Shown: positions 8,100 through 15,720 of the stretch, one piece after another
How positions within the stretch are numbered: the first letter of the stretch is position 1
Layout: every line of letters starts with the position of its first letter
Assembly: GCA_046565985.1 (NCBI GenBank)
Contig: JBKHXN010000128.1
Location: 1 to 47,325 of the forward strand
DNA from: Polycyclovorans sp046565985
Lineage (GTDB): Bacteria > Pseudomonadota > Gammaproteobacteria > Nevskiales > Nevskiaceae
Reading direction: 5' to 3'
DNA length: 47,325 bases
Program-made: the position numbers and the translations under genes
The notes under the pieces: model-generated
Told to the model about the DNA's origin: nothing
The model's input: only the letters and a program-made list of their open reading frames with translations
Database searches by the model: none

Positions 8100-11000
8100 C
8101 AGGCCAGCAGCGCACGCATCTGCACCAGCAGCTGGTCCACGTCCACCGGCTTGGTGCAGTAGTCGTTGGCGCCGGCCTGCAGGCACTTTTCCCGGTCGCC
8201 CTTCATCGCCTTGGCGGTGACGGCGATGATCGGCAGCTTCTGCCATTGCGGCTGCGCGCGGATCCTGCGCATGCACTCGTAGCCGTCCATGCCGGGCATC
8301 ATGATGTCCATCAGCACCAGGTCTATGCCCGGCTGCTGTTCGAGCTGCGCCAGGGCCTTGTAGCCGTCCTGCGCCATGATCACTTTCAGGCCCTGGCCGC
8401 GCAGCACCTTGGACAGGGCAAAGATATTGCGCATGTCGTCGTCCACCACCAGCACGCTCTTGCCGGCAAGACCGGGGGCGGCCGGTGCTGGCATGGCAGG
8501 CGTGGACTGCGGCTTGTTGATGGCGTGCAGGAACAGTGTGACCTCGTCGAGCAGCCGGTCCGGCGAACGTGCGCCCTTGATGACGATGCTGTCGGTGAAC
8601 TCCCGCAACTGCATGCTCTCCTCACGCGTGAGTTCCCGCGCGGAGTAGACCACCACCGGCGGCAGCTGCGGCATGGTGGCGGTGGCCTGACGCAGGAATT
8701 CCAGGCCGCTCATGTCCGGCAGGCCCAGGTCCAGGATCAGGCAGTCAAAGCTCTGTTTCTGCAATAACGCCAGCCCGGCGGCGCCGTCATTGGCCTCGCT
8801 GATGTCCACCAGCGCGTCGCCCAGCAGCTGGCGCACCGCCGCACGGGAGGCAGCGTCATCATCTACCACCAGCAGCTGGCGGCGTTCGTGGCTGAAGTGC
8901 AACAGCCGCGTCAGGGCGCCGAGCACGGCCTCCTTCTCCACCGGCTTGAGCAGGAAACCCACCGCACCCATGTCGAGCGCGCGCTTGGCCTGGTCATCGC
9001 CCGAGATGAAATGGACGGGGATGTTGCGTGTCTGCGGATCGGCCTTGAGCTTCTCCATCAGCTTCCAGCCGTCCATGGCACCGGGCAGGCCGATGTCGAG
9101 CAGGATGCCGCTGGGCTGCTGGCTGCGCGCGAGCCGCCAGCCGTCCTCGCCGGTCTGGGCGGTCAGCACCTCCAGGCCCTTGCGCCGGGCGATGCCGGCC
9201 AGCACCTCGGAGAACTGCGGATCATCCTCCACGATCAGGATGCGGTCGCCCGAGACCTCACTGCTCGCCGCGGCCGATGTGCCCGCGGCCGCCTTGCTCC
9301 GCCGCGATTTGCGTGCCGGCGGGGCCGGTTTGTCGGACGGCGCCAGGGCGGTCTGCTGCGGCGCGGACGCTGCGGCTCTGATGGCTCCGGGCAGCTGCTC
9401 GGGCAGGTACAGCGTGAAGGCCGAGCCTTTCTCCGGCTGGCTGCTGACGCGGATCTCGCCGCCCAGCAGCTGCGCCAGGCCGCGGCAGATGGACAGGCCC
9501 AGGCCCGTCCCGCCATAGCGGCGGCTGGTGGAGGTGTCCGCCTGCTCGAAGGCCTGGAAGATGCGTGCCAGCTTTTCTTCCGGAATGCCGATACCGCTGT
9601 CCGATACGCGGAACGCGATGGCCTGCTCTGCACGCAGGGGGCTGCCCTCGGGCAGGTCGGCAGCGGTGGGACGTGTGATGTGCAGCCGTACCCCGCCCTG
9701 GTGGGTGAACTTGAAGGCGTTGGACAGCAGGTTGGTGAGAATCTGCGCCAGACGCGCGCCGTCAGTGCGGATCCGCGTGGGCAGCTCGGGCGACAGCAGC
9801 ACCTCCCACTTGAGGCTGCGCTGCTGCGCCATGGGGCGGAAGTTGCGCTCCATCGTCGCGGCGAAGGCGCTCAGCGAGACTTCCTCGGTGACGATGTCCA
9901 TCTTGCCGGCCTCGACCTTGGACAAATCGAGGATGTCGTTGATCAGCCGCAACAGATTGGAACCGGACTCGTGGATGATGCGCGCGCTCTCGATCTGCTC
10001 GTCGTCCAGATTACCGTCCTCGTTGCTGGCAAGACTCTTGGACAGGATGAGCAGGCTGTTCAGCGGCGTGCGCAACTCGTGGCTCATGTTGGCCAGGAAC
10101 TCGCTCTTGTACTGGCTGGCCTGCTCGAGGTCATTGGCTTTTCTCTGCACGGCATGGCGGGCCTCCTCCAGCGCGGCAGCCTTTTCCTGCAGCGCCTGGT
10201 TGGCCAGGCGCAGCTCCTCGTCGGAAGCGGCGAGCTTCTGGCTCTGCTCCTGCAGGGCGCGGGCCTTGTCCTCCAGCGCCTCGTTGGTGGCGCGCAATTC
10301 TTCCTGCTGGATGCGCAGGGTCTCCTCGGAGGCCTGCAACTCTTCCTTCTGCTCCTGAGTCTGGGCCAGCAGCAGCTTGGTGGCGAGGCTGCGGCGCAGG
10401 GTATCGAGCGTCAGACCGGCCAGCGGCAGAACCTCGGCGAGCAGCGCAGGATGGGCCTCCCGGAGCAGCGCCATCTCCAGCACCGCCAGCACGCCGTCAC
10501 GGCCCATCAGCGGTGACAGCAGCAAGCGATCCGGCGTACCGCTGACCAGCCCGCTATGGATGCGGAAATGCCCCGGCGGCACATCGCGGATCAGCAAGGA
10601 CTGCTGCTGCTGCGCGCATTCCCCCACCAGCCCCTGCCCCAGCACGAAGCGCTGCTGGGTGTAGAGCTCGTCCGGCACGCCCTGACCGCCGCCGAAGTAC
10701 AGCGCCGGCTCGTGCTCGGAGCACAGGAATACCGCCACCCCCGGAGCCCCCAGCAGGCGCGCGAGCTCACGGCTGAGGGTGATGCAGAAACTTGACTCAT
10801 CCACACACTGCTGCAGCAGCATGGACAGGCGCGCGCTCTCGGTCTTGACCCATTCGCGCTCCTGCAGCTGTGCGGTGGAGGCCTTGAAGACCTCCAGCCG
10901 GCGGGCCATGGCGCCAATCTCGTCACCGCGTGGCTTGTAGGGGATCTCGATGGCGGTATCGCCGTTGGCCAGGCGCGACATCAGCGTGGTGAGCTGGGCG

Positions 11001-11695
11001 ATGGGACGGCTCACGGTGCGCCCGACCAGGAGGATCATCAGGATGCCGAAGGCGATGCCCACGCACAGCATCACCAGGCTCAGCATCTCGGTGCGCCGCA
11101 GCGTCTGGTTGAGGGTCGCCGTACGCTGGTCCAGCAGGGCATTTTCCAGCTGGCGCAATTCGTCCAGCTGGGCGCGGATCTGGTCGATGATCTGCTTGCC
11201 GCGCCCCTTGGCGGCCTCGGCCCGCACGCGGCGGATGGTGCCTTCCGGATCGCGCTGCGCCCCGGCGGCGAGGGCCAGCATCGGCTCGGCAAACTCGCGA
11301 CGCCAGTCCTCCATGAGCCGTACGACCTGGACCACCCCAACCTGGATCTGCGGGTTATCGGCCGTCAGCACGCGCAGGGCCTGCGAGTCCTGCTCGAATT
11401 GCTCGATACCCTTGTGATAGGGCGCGAGGAACTCCGGATTGAAGGTCATCAGGTAGCCACGCAGCCCGGCCTGCTCGTTGATGACGCCGGTTTCCAGATG
11501 GTTGAGCTTGACCAGCACCGCGCTGGAATGCTCCTGCCAGTCGTGCGCCTTCCGCACATCGCGCAGCGAGCTCGTGAACAGGAAAGTGGCCGTCATGAAC
11601 AGCAGCAGGATGACCGTGAAAGCCAGCGTGAACTTGTCCTGGATGCCGCGCCGGCCCAGCCAGCTGTCGGTACGTTCCGGTGTGCTGGGGTTCAT
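8099..11695 (-). CDS. Hybrid sensor histidine kinase, CHASE3-HAMP-GAF-HisKA-HATPase-REC-REC-REC
   Basis: This 1198-residue inner-membrane kinase has two transmembrane helices (about 22-42 and 204-226) flanking a CHASE3-like periplasmic domain (about 45-195). HAMP lies at 226-280, and GAF at about 290-440 (LGQGLVGECAQQQQSLLIRD). A long coiled coil runs from 444 to 530. HisKA has His539 in NMSHELRTPLN. The HATPase has N655/N659, DSGIGIPEEK near 699 and GGTGLGL near 728. A basic alanine-rich linker leads to three receivers with Asp867, Asp989 and Asp1130. The start overlaps the stop of the TerB-domain gene (ATGA), so both form one operon. The receivers suggest a multi-step relay to separate regulators, plausibly the REC-GGDEF protein encoded at 3911-4930. 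No histidine phosphotransfer domain is present in this protein. Confidence 0.93.
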   Translation of the reverse strand: MNPSTPERTDSWLGRRGIQDKFTLAFTVILLLFMTATFLFTSSLRDVRKAHDWQEHSSAVLVKLNHLETGVINEQAGLRGYLMTFNPEFLAPYHKGIEQFEQDSQALRVLTADNPQIQVGVVQVVRLMEDWRREFAEPMLALAAGAQRDPEGTIRRVRAEAAKGRGKQIIDQIRAQLDELRQLENALLDQRTATLNQTLRRTEMLSLVMLCVGIAFGILMILLVGRTVSRPIAQLTTLMSRLANGDTAIEIPYKPRGDEIGAMARRLEVFKASTAQLQEREWVKTESARLSMLLQQCVDESSFCITLSRELARLLGAPGVAVFLCSEHEPALYFGGGQGVPDELYTQQRFVLGQGLVGECAQQQQSLLIRDVPPGHFRIHSGLVSGTPDRLLLSPLMGRDGVLAVLEMALLREAHPALLAEVLPLAGLTLDTLRRSLATKLLLAQTQEQKEELQASEETLRIQQEELRATNEALEDKARALQEQSQKLAASDEELRLANQALQEKAAALEEARHAVQRKANDLEQASQYKSEFLANMSHELRTPLNSLLILSKSLASNEDGNLDDEQIESARIIHESGSNLLRLINDILDLSKVEAGKMDIVTEEVSLSAFAATMERNFRPMAQQRSLKWEVLLSPELPTRIRTDGARLAQILTNLLSNAFKFTHQGGVRLHITRPTAADLPEGSPLRAEQAIAFRVSDSGIGIPEEKLARIFQAFEQADTSTSRRYGGTGLGLSICRGLAQLLGGEIRVSSQPEKGSAFTLYLPEQLPGAIRAAASAPQQTALAPSDKPAPPARKSRRSKAAAGTSAAASSEVSGDRILIVEDDPQFSEVLAGIARRKGLEVLTAQTGEDGWRLARSQQPSGILLDIGLPGAMDGWKLMEKLKADPQTRNIPVHFISGDDQAKRALDMGAVGFLLKPVEKEAVLGALTRLLHFSHERRQLLVVDDDAASRAAVRQLLGDALVDISEANDGAAGLALLQKQSFDCLILDLGLPDMSGLEFLRQATATMPQLPPVVVYSARELTREESMQLREFTDSIVIKGARSPDRLLDEVTLFLHAINKPQSTPAMPAPAAPGLAGKSVLVVDDDMRNIFALSKVLRGQGLKVIMAQDGYKALAQLEQQPGIDLVLMDIMMPGMDGYECMRRIRAQPQWQKLPIIAVTAKAMKGDREKCLQAGANDYCTKPVDVDQLLVQMRALLA

Positions 11696-12123
11696 GAGGC
11701 GGCCTTGAGTTTTTCCTGCACGAATACGCTGTGCGGGACGAACAACAGATCCGCCAGGCGGCGGATCAGCGCTTCTTCCTGCGGGTCCACGCGGCCGTCG
11801 GCCCAGGCCAGGCGCCAGAGCATGGCGATCAGCTCACGCTTGCCGGCGGCATCCAGCTGCGAGTTGAGCTGGGCGATCTCGTCGTGCAGGGAGACCTTGG
11901 CGGCGGCCAGATGGGTGGCACTCCCCAGCAGTTCGTCCACCTGCTGCGGACTAATGCCGAAGGCCTGCGCCAGCTCGGCGCGCAGCTGTCCGGTTTCCAG
12001 ATCGTGGTGTTCAAAATCGGCGCGCGCCAGCTCGTGCAGCAGCACGGCGGTCGCCTGCCGGCGGCGGGTCTCCGGGTCCTGCGGCGGGGCGGGGCGTAGC
12101 TGCTTGAACAGGGCGCTGAGCAT
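11692..12123 (-). CDS. TerB-family (tellurite-resistance-like) domain protein
   Basis: This small soluble protein of 143 residues resembles the TerB/COG4103 family. The diagnostic C-terminal part is present: acidic helix pairs with RELIAMLWRLAWADGRVDP followed by EEALIRRLADLL (about 96-128). It is all-helical, rich in acidic residues, and has no signal peptide. The ATG at 12123 is chosen because earlier in-frame codons encode cysteine-rich low-complexity residues lacking family similarity. Its TGA overlaps the ATG of the hybrid kinase, so the two proteins are made in step. TerB domains bind divalent metals in some proteins; a metal-linked or scaffolding role in the kinase pathway is inference only. 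Confidence 0.8.
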   Translation of the reverse strand: MLSALFKQLRPAPPQDPETRRRQATAVLLHELARADFEHHDLETGQLRAELAQAFGISPQQVDELLGSATHLAAAKVSLHDEIAQLNSQLDAAGKRELIAMLWRLAWADGRVDPQEEALIRRLADLLFVPHSVFVQEKLKAAS

Positions 12124-12181
12124 GTCGGTTGTCAGGCAAGCCGGGACGGCGTTGGGGCTGGCGCAGCATAGCAAACGCCAC

Positions 12182-12820
12182 TCAAGGCGCCGGCGAGAGC
12201 TGGATGTCGCCGTAATCGGCGCGCCCGGCGCCGCCGCTGTCGTCGCAGTCGCTCATCAGGGCCAGGGCGTGGATGCGCTCGGGGATCTCGCCAAAGTAGC
12301 GCTGAAAATCCGCCGCCAGGTCGCGCTGCTCGTGCTGCCACTCACCCAGCCCCGTGGCCCCGGCGCGCAGGGCGATGATGTGCGCCTGCCGGGTGTAGGC
12401 GCTGGGCCAGTCGGCACCGGGCGTCTCGCCGTTGCTCCAGACATAGACCAGCGAGCGGCTGCGCCAGACCGCCCAGCCGCCGTCAACCACCACATAGACC
12501 CGCGCCAGAAAGTCGTCGCCATTCTTGCGCCGCTCGTCTATCCCTCTGAGCAGGTCATGCACCCGCCAGCGCCAGCTCAGGATCGGCGCATCGGAAAGCC
12601 GCACGCTCTGGCGCCAGATGAAGCCGGAGGCGCTGGCGCGGCACTCGGCCTGCAGGTAGCCGTCGCGCAGCTGATAGCCCGTGGCGGCCTTGCCGTCAAA
12701 GATCTGCGCCTGCCAGCCCTGCAGGCCGCTGCGCGAGAAGGCCCCGGGCCCCGCGGCGTGGGCGAGCAGCCCCTGGGCCAGCAGCGGCACGAGCAGCAGA
12801 CTGCGCCAGATGCGGCTCAC
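12182..12820 (-). CDS. DUF3047 family exported protein
   Basis: This 212-residue protein has a signal peptide (SRIWRSLLLVPLLAQGLLAHA, cleavage near residue 23) and a DUF3047 domain. Recognisable family blocks are ILSWRWRV (about 78-85), DDFLARVYVVV (about 99-109), YVWSNGE (about 121-127) and DYGDIQLSP at the C-terminus. These point to a beta-sandwich, possibly carbohydrate-binding-like. The GTG start at 12820 overlaps the hydrolase stop (GTGA) and begins precisely at the signal peptide. It is the last gene of a three-gene operon after a lipoprotein and an alpha/beta hydrolase. The family has no assigned function. Confidence 0.83.
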   Translation of the reverse strand: MSRIWRSLLLVPLLAQGLLAHAAGPGAFSRSGLQGWQAQIFDGKAATGYQLRDGYLQAECRASASGFIWRQSVRLSDAPILSWRWRVHDLLRGIDERRKNGDDFLARVYVVVDGGWAVWRSRSLVYVWSNGETPGADWPSAYTRQAHIIALRAGATGLGEWQHEQRDLAADFQRYFGEIPERIHALALMSDCDDSGGAGRADYGDIQLSPAP

Positions 12821-13464
12821 GCGAAGTGCTCGTCGAGAAAGGGCTTCACCGCGTCCTGCAGATCGCCCAGCCGGCCGTGGAAGAAATGCCCGGCGCCCTC
12901 GAAGCTGACCAGCTGCGGCGGCGGATGGTAATCCGCCAGTGCGGCGCGGGTCTCGGCATAGGGCACCACGTCGTCCGCGGTGCCGTGCAGAAACAGCCAG
13001 GGAACCTGCGGATGCTCCGGCCGCGGCAGTTGCAGGTATTTGCCCAGCGGCGGGGCCACGCTGACCAGCGCCCGCGGGCGCAGCTCGGCAGTGGCGCGCA
13101 GGGTGATGAACGCCCCGAAGGAAAATCCGGCCAGCAGCAGCGGGGCGCCCGGGTACTGGGCCTGGAACCAGCGCGCCAGCCGCACCGTATCCTCGGTCTC
13201 GCCGCGGCCCTCGTCGTGGCGGCCGGCGCTGCGGCCAACGCCACGGAAGTTGAAGCGCAGGGTGGCCAGGCCGGCCTTCTGGGCGCTGCCGGCCAGGGTA
13301 TGGACCACCTTGTTGCTCATCGCGCCGCCGAACAGCGGATGCGGGTGGCAGACCACCGCCACTCCGCGCGGGGGCGTGGCGGGCGCTGTCAGCAGGGCCT
13401 CGACCGCGCCTGCGGCGCCTTCCAGCAGGCGGGTCTGGGTTTCGCCGGGCGCGGGCAGGTTCAT
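12817..13464 (-). CDS. Alpha/beta hydrolase, small cytoplasmic esterase-like
   Basis: This 215-residue alpha/beta hydrolase belongs to the group that starts its core with CHPHPLFGGAMSNKVV (about 39-54). The nucleophile elbow is GFSFGAF (about 112-118). The acid loop is HGTADDVVPY and the catalytic histidine sits in GAGHFFHG. The length is normal for this subfamily, which lacks a large lid. There is no signal peptide, so it acts in the cytoplasm. The ATG at 13464 overlaps the upstream lipoprotein stop (ATGA); a start 24 bases earlier is open but does not extend the fold. Its natural ester substrate is unknown. Confidence 0.85.
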   Translation of the reverse strand: MNLPAPGETQTRLLEGAAGAVEALLTAPATPPRGVAVVCHPHPLFGGAMSNKVVHTLAGSAQKAGLATLRFNFRGVGRSAGRHDEGRGETEDTVRLARWFQAQYPGAPLLLAGFSFGAFITLRATAELRPRALVSVAPPLGKYLQLPRPEHPQVPWLFLHGTADDVVPYAETRAALADYHPPPQLVSFEGAGHFFHGRLGDLQDAVKPFLDEHFA

Positions 13465-14939
13465 GGCGCCTCCGGGCCCGGGGGCCATTCAAACAGGGTA
13501 TCGAGCAGACGCGGGTCGTCGAAGTGGCGCACGCCGACAAAGGCCGTGGCGTGCCGGCCCCAGGCGCGCATGGCGCCCGGATCGGGCACGCCGCTGGGCC
13601 ACAGCCAGTAGCGCTCGCCGCGCTCGGTGCCGGAGACGATGCCATCGCCGGCGCGGAACAGGCTGCGCGGGGCGCCCTGTTGGTCGGGCAGGAAGGTCAG
13701 ATCACCGTAGGGCGCCAGGCGGTACCGGCCGGCCTCGTCGGCGCGGGCCTCGGCCAGTGGCACCACGCGCAGCAGCTGATGATCGCCGCTGGCGATGCGC
13801 AGGGCCAGCGGACCGGGGTCGGTCACCGTCTGCGGCCGCAGCACGGGTTCCTGCCAATAGCGGTTCGCGCGCGGACGCAGCGTCTCGCGGGCCGGATAGA
13901 CGAAGTGAAAGCAGCCGCAGGGGTGGATGCTGTCGTAGGCCAGCGGCCGCCCGTCGGCGCCCAGGGTGACGCGCCACAGCACGCCGTCCAGGGTGCCGGC
14001 ATAAGGGTCGAACCGGCCCTGCGGCGGGCGCTCGGCGAACCAGACCCAGTACACCAGCTGCGGCAGGACCTGACCGCCCACACGGGTAAAGTCGAGCAGG
14101 ATGTAGGTCTGCGGCACGCTCGGGTCCAGCCGCGGACGCTCGCCGTCCAGATAGGGCGCGCCGGGACGGTCGGCGGGGCCGGTCTGCTCCACCCACCAGG
14201 CCGGGGCAAAGGTCTGGAACAGGCGCTGCAGGGCCAGGTCGTCAAACTGCGGCACGCCCAGCGGATGGGCAGCGCCGCTGGCGATCCATTCGGCGATCTC
14301 CCCGGCCCGCGCCGGCGGCAGGATGGACGGCTGCGGCTCCCACAGCACCGTGTGCACCGGCGGGCGGGCGGCCAGCGGCTCGGCATAGGCCTGCGCCACC
14401 TCGCGCTGGTAACCGCGGATGCCCCACTTGAGAAAAGGCACCGCCAGCGGATAGGCGCCCACCACACGCGCGGCGGTGGCGTAGTCGTCCGGCACCTGGC
14501 TGGCACGGCGCAGCGCCTCACGCCGCGCCGGGTCGGCCAGATCGGCTTTCAGCAGGCGGGCGCCGCAGTCCGCCAGCGCCTCGAAGCGCACGTACAGCGT
14601 ATCGTCCAGCTGGCCGCGGCCGGAGGCGCGCAGCAGCTCGTCCTCGCGCGCGCCCTGGTCCTCACCGCGCAGCTCGGCGGTCCAGGCCTGCCACTGCACG
14701 GGGGTCTCCAGCTCGCCGGCGAACGAGGCCCAGAAGCGCGTGCTGCGCAGGTAGGGAAAGCCCGGCAGCCGGTGCAGGCTGGCATCGCCCGCGCCGGCGG
14801 CGGCGATCTCGGCGTCGCTCTGCACGAACAGCGTCTGGCAGCGGGCCAGCTCGGGGTCGTCGCGCAGGGGCAGCCGCGTGGCACAGGCGGCCAGCAGCAG
14901 GCAGGCCAGCACGGCGGGCAGCAGACGGATCAGGGGCAT
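13461..14939 (-). CDS. Uncharacterised large lipoprotein with an HxCxCxH motif
   Basis: I do not recognise the family of this 492-residue protein. It has a lipoprotein signal peptide with the lipobox LLLAAC (Cys19), and a charged residue (Asp27) lies several positions after the cysteine, so it is probably outer-membrane or periplasm anchored. The mature part has no transmembrane helix. A compact cluster HPCGCFH (339-345) could bind a metal; other cysteines are few (34, 125). Tryptophan-rich stretches (VLPQLVYWVWFAERPP) suggest a beta-rich domain. The ATG at 14939 is preferred to the one at 14948, because GAAGGA lies eight bases before it and only this start gives a clean signal peptide. It heads the operon with the alpha/beta hydrolase and DUF3047 protein. 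Confidence 0.75.
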   Translation of the reverse strand: MPLIRLLPAVLACLLLAACATRLPLRDDPELARCQTLFVQSDAEIAAAGAGDASLHRLPGFPYLRSTRFWASFAGELETPVQWQAWTAELRGEDQGAREDELLRASGRGQLDDTLYVRFEALADCGARLLKADLADPARREALRRASQVPDDYATAARVVGAYPLAVPFLKWGIRGYQREVAQAYAEPLAARPPVHTVLWEPQPSILPPARAGEIAEWIASGAAHPLGVPQFDDLALQRLFQTFAPAWWVEQTGPADRPGAPYLDGERPRLDPSVPQTYILLDFTRVGGQVLPQLVYWVWFAERPPQGRFDPYAGTLDGVLWRVTLGADGRPLAYDSIHPCGCFHFVYPARETLRPRANRYWQEPVLRPQTVTDPGPLALRIASGDHQLLRVVPLAEARADEAGRYRLAPYGDLTFLPDQQGAPRSLFRAGDGIVSGTERGERYWLWPSGVPDPGAMRAWGRHATAFVGVRHFDDPRLLDTLFEWPPGPEAP

Positions 14940-15006
14940 GCCGGACATCCTTCAACAAACCAGAGGCGCAGCATAAACCGGCACGCACGCACGGTGCCCG
15001 GCGCGC

Positions 15007-15035
15007 TTGCAAGGCCGGCATGGCAATCCTATAGT
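15007..15035 (+). promoter_or_regulatory. Sigma-70-type promoter of the glycine-rich exported protein
   Basis: TTGCAA (15007-15012) and TATAGT (15030-15035) are separated by exactly 17 bases. The predicted transcript starts near 15042, giving a leader of about 34 bases before the ATG at 15076. Confidence 0.65.
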
Positions 15036-15075
15036 GCGGCGTGTCAGTCAAACCAATGCGGCGGGGGATTCGAGA

Positions 15076-15654
15076 ATGCAGAAAAAATTGATCGTGGCGG
15101 CCATACTGGGCGCAACCGGGAGCTTCGGCGCCGCGCAGGCCGCAGACCCCACACAGGCCCGGCCCGAGGCGCGGGCGCAGATGCAGTTCCAGTTCGGCGG
15201 CAGCCAGGTTCCCGCCCAGCGGATGAACTTCCGCTTCCTCGTGGACCATGACCGTCGTGTGGTGGACGCCGGCGTCCCCGCCCTGTTCCAGCTGGACTTC
15301 ACGGCCGATGGCCAGGGCAGCGCGCGCTTCAACGGCGTGCCGTTTGCGCAGCGTCAGCTCGCCGCCCAGCAGGCCGAGGGCGAGACCGCCTTCACCTTCT
15401 TTGACTGGACCCTGCTCGGCATCGGCGCCGCGGGAATCGCCGTGGTCGTGGCCGATATCGCGGATCACGAGGAAACCAAGGCTCCGGTCGGCGCCACCAG
15501 CGGCGGCGGTGACGGGGGCGGTGATGGCGGTGGTGGCGGTGGGCTGCTGCCGGATCTCGGCCTGTTCACCAGCCATCCGGCCAGCCATGGGCTCGACACC
15601 GAATACCGCGCCTGGCTGGATGACGGTACCGGCCAGATGGGCGATCTGTTCTAG
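15076..15654 (+). CDS. Unrecognised exported glycine-rich protein
   Basis: I do not recognise the family of this 192-residue protein. The signal peptide is clear (MQKKLIVAAILGATGSFGAAQA, cleavage after residue 22). Residues 34-105 look like a soluble beta-rich domain. A hydrophobic helix follows at about 108-127 (WTLLGIGAAGIAVVVADI), then a Gly/Asp linker (143-156). A short acidic tail ends in TGQMGDLF. The helix could anchor the protein in the inner membrane or mediate assembly. The start at 15076 is set by the signal peptide, with a purine-rich stretch (GGGGGATTCGAGA) in front. The gene stands alone between its own promoter and a strong terminator. Confidence 0.72.
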   Translation: MQKKLIVAAILGATGSFGAAQAADPTQARPEARAQMQFQFGGSQVPAQRMNFRFLVDHDRRVVDAGVPALFQLDFTADGQGSARFNGVPFAQRQLAAQQAEGETAFTFFDWTLLGIGAAGIAVVVADIADHEETKAPVGATSGGGDGGGDGGGGGGLLPDLGLFTSHPASHGLDTEYRAWLDDGTGQMGDLF

Positions 15655-15676
15655 GCCCGGCCATTCGGACTCACAG

Positions 15677-15705
15677 GGGGAGCGTTCACGCTCCCCTTCT
15701 TGTTT
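15677..15705 (+). terminator. Rho-independent terminator
   Basis: GGGGAGCG and CGCTCCCC (15677-15684 and 15689-15696) form a perfect 8-bp stem closed by a TTCA loop. The T-rich tract TTCTTGTTTG follows. It lies 22 bases after the stop of the glycine-rich protein and just before the next gene. Confidence 0.85.
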
Positions 15706-15720
15706 GTGCCACACGGACCG

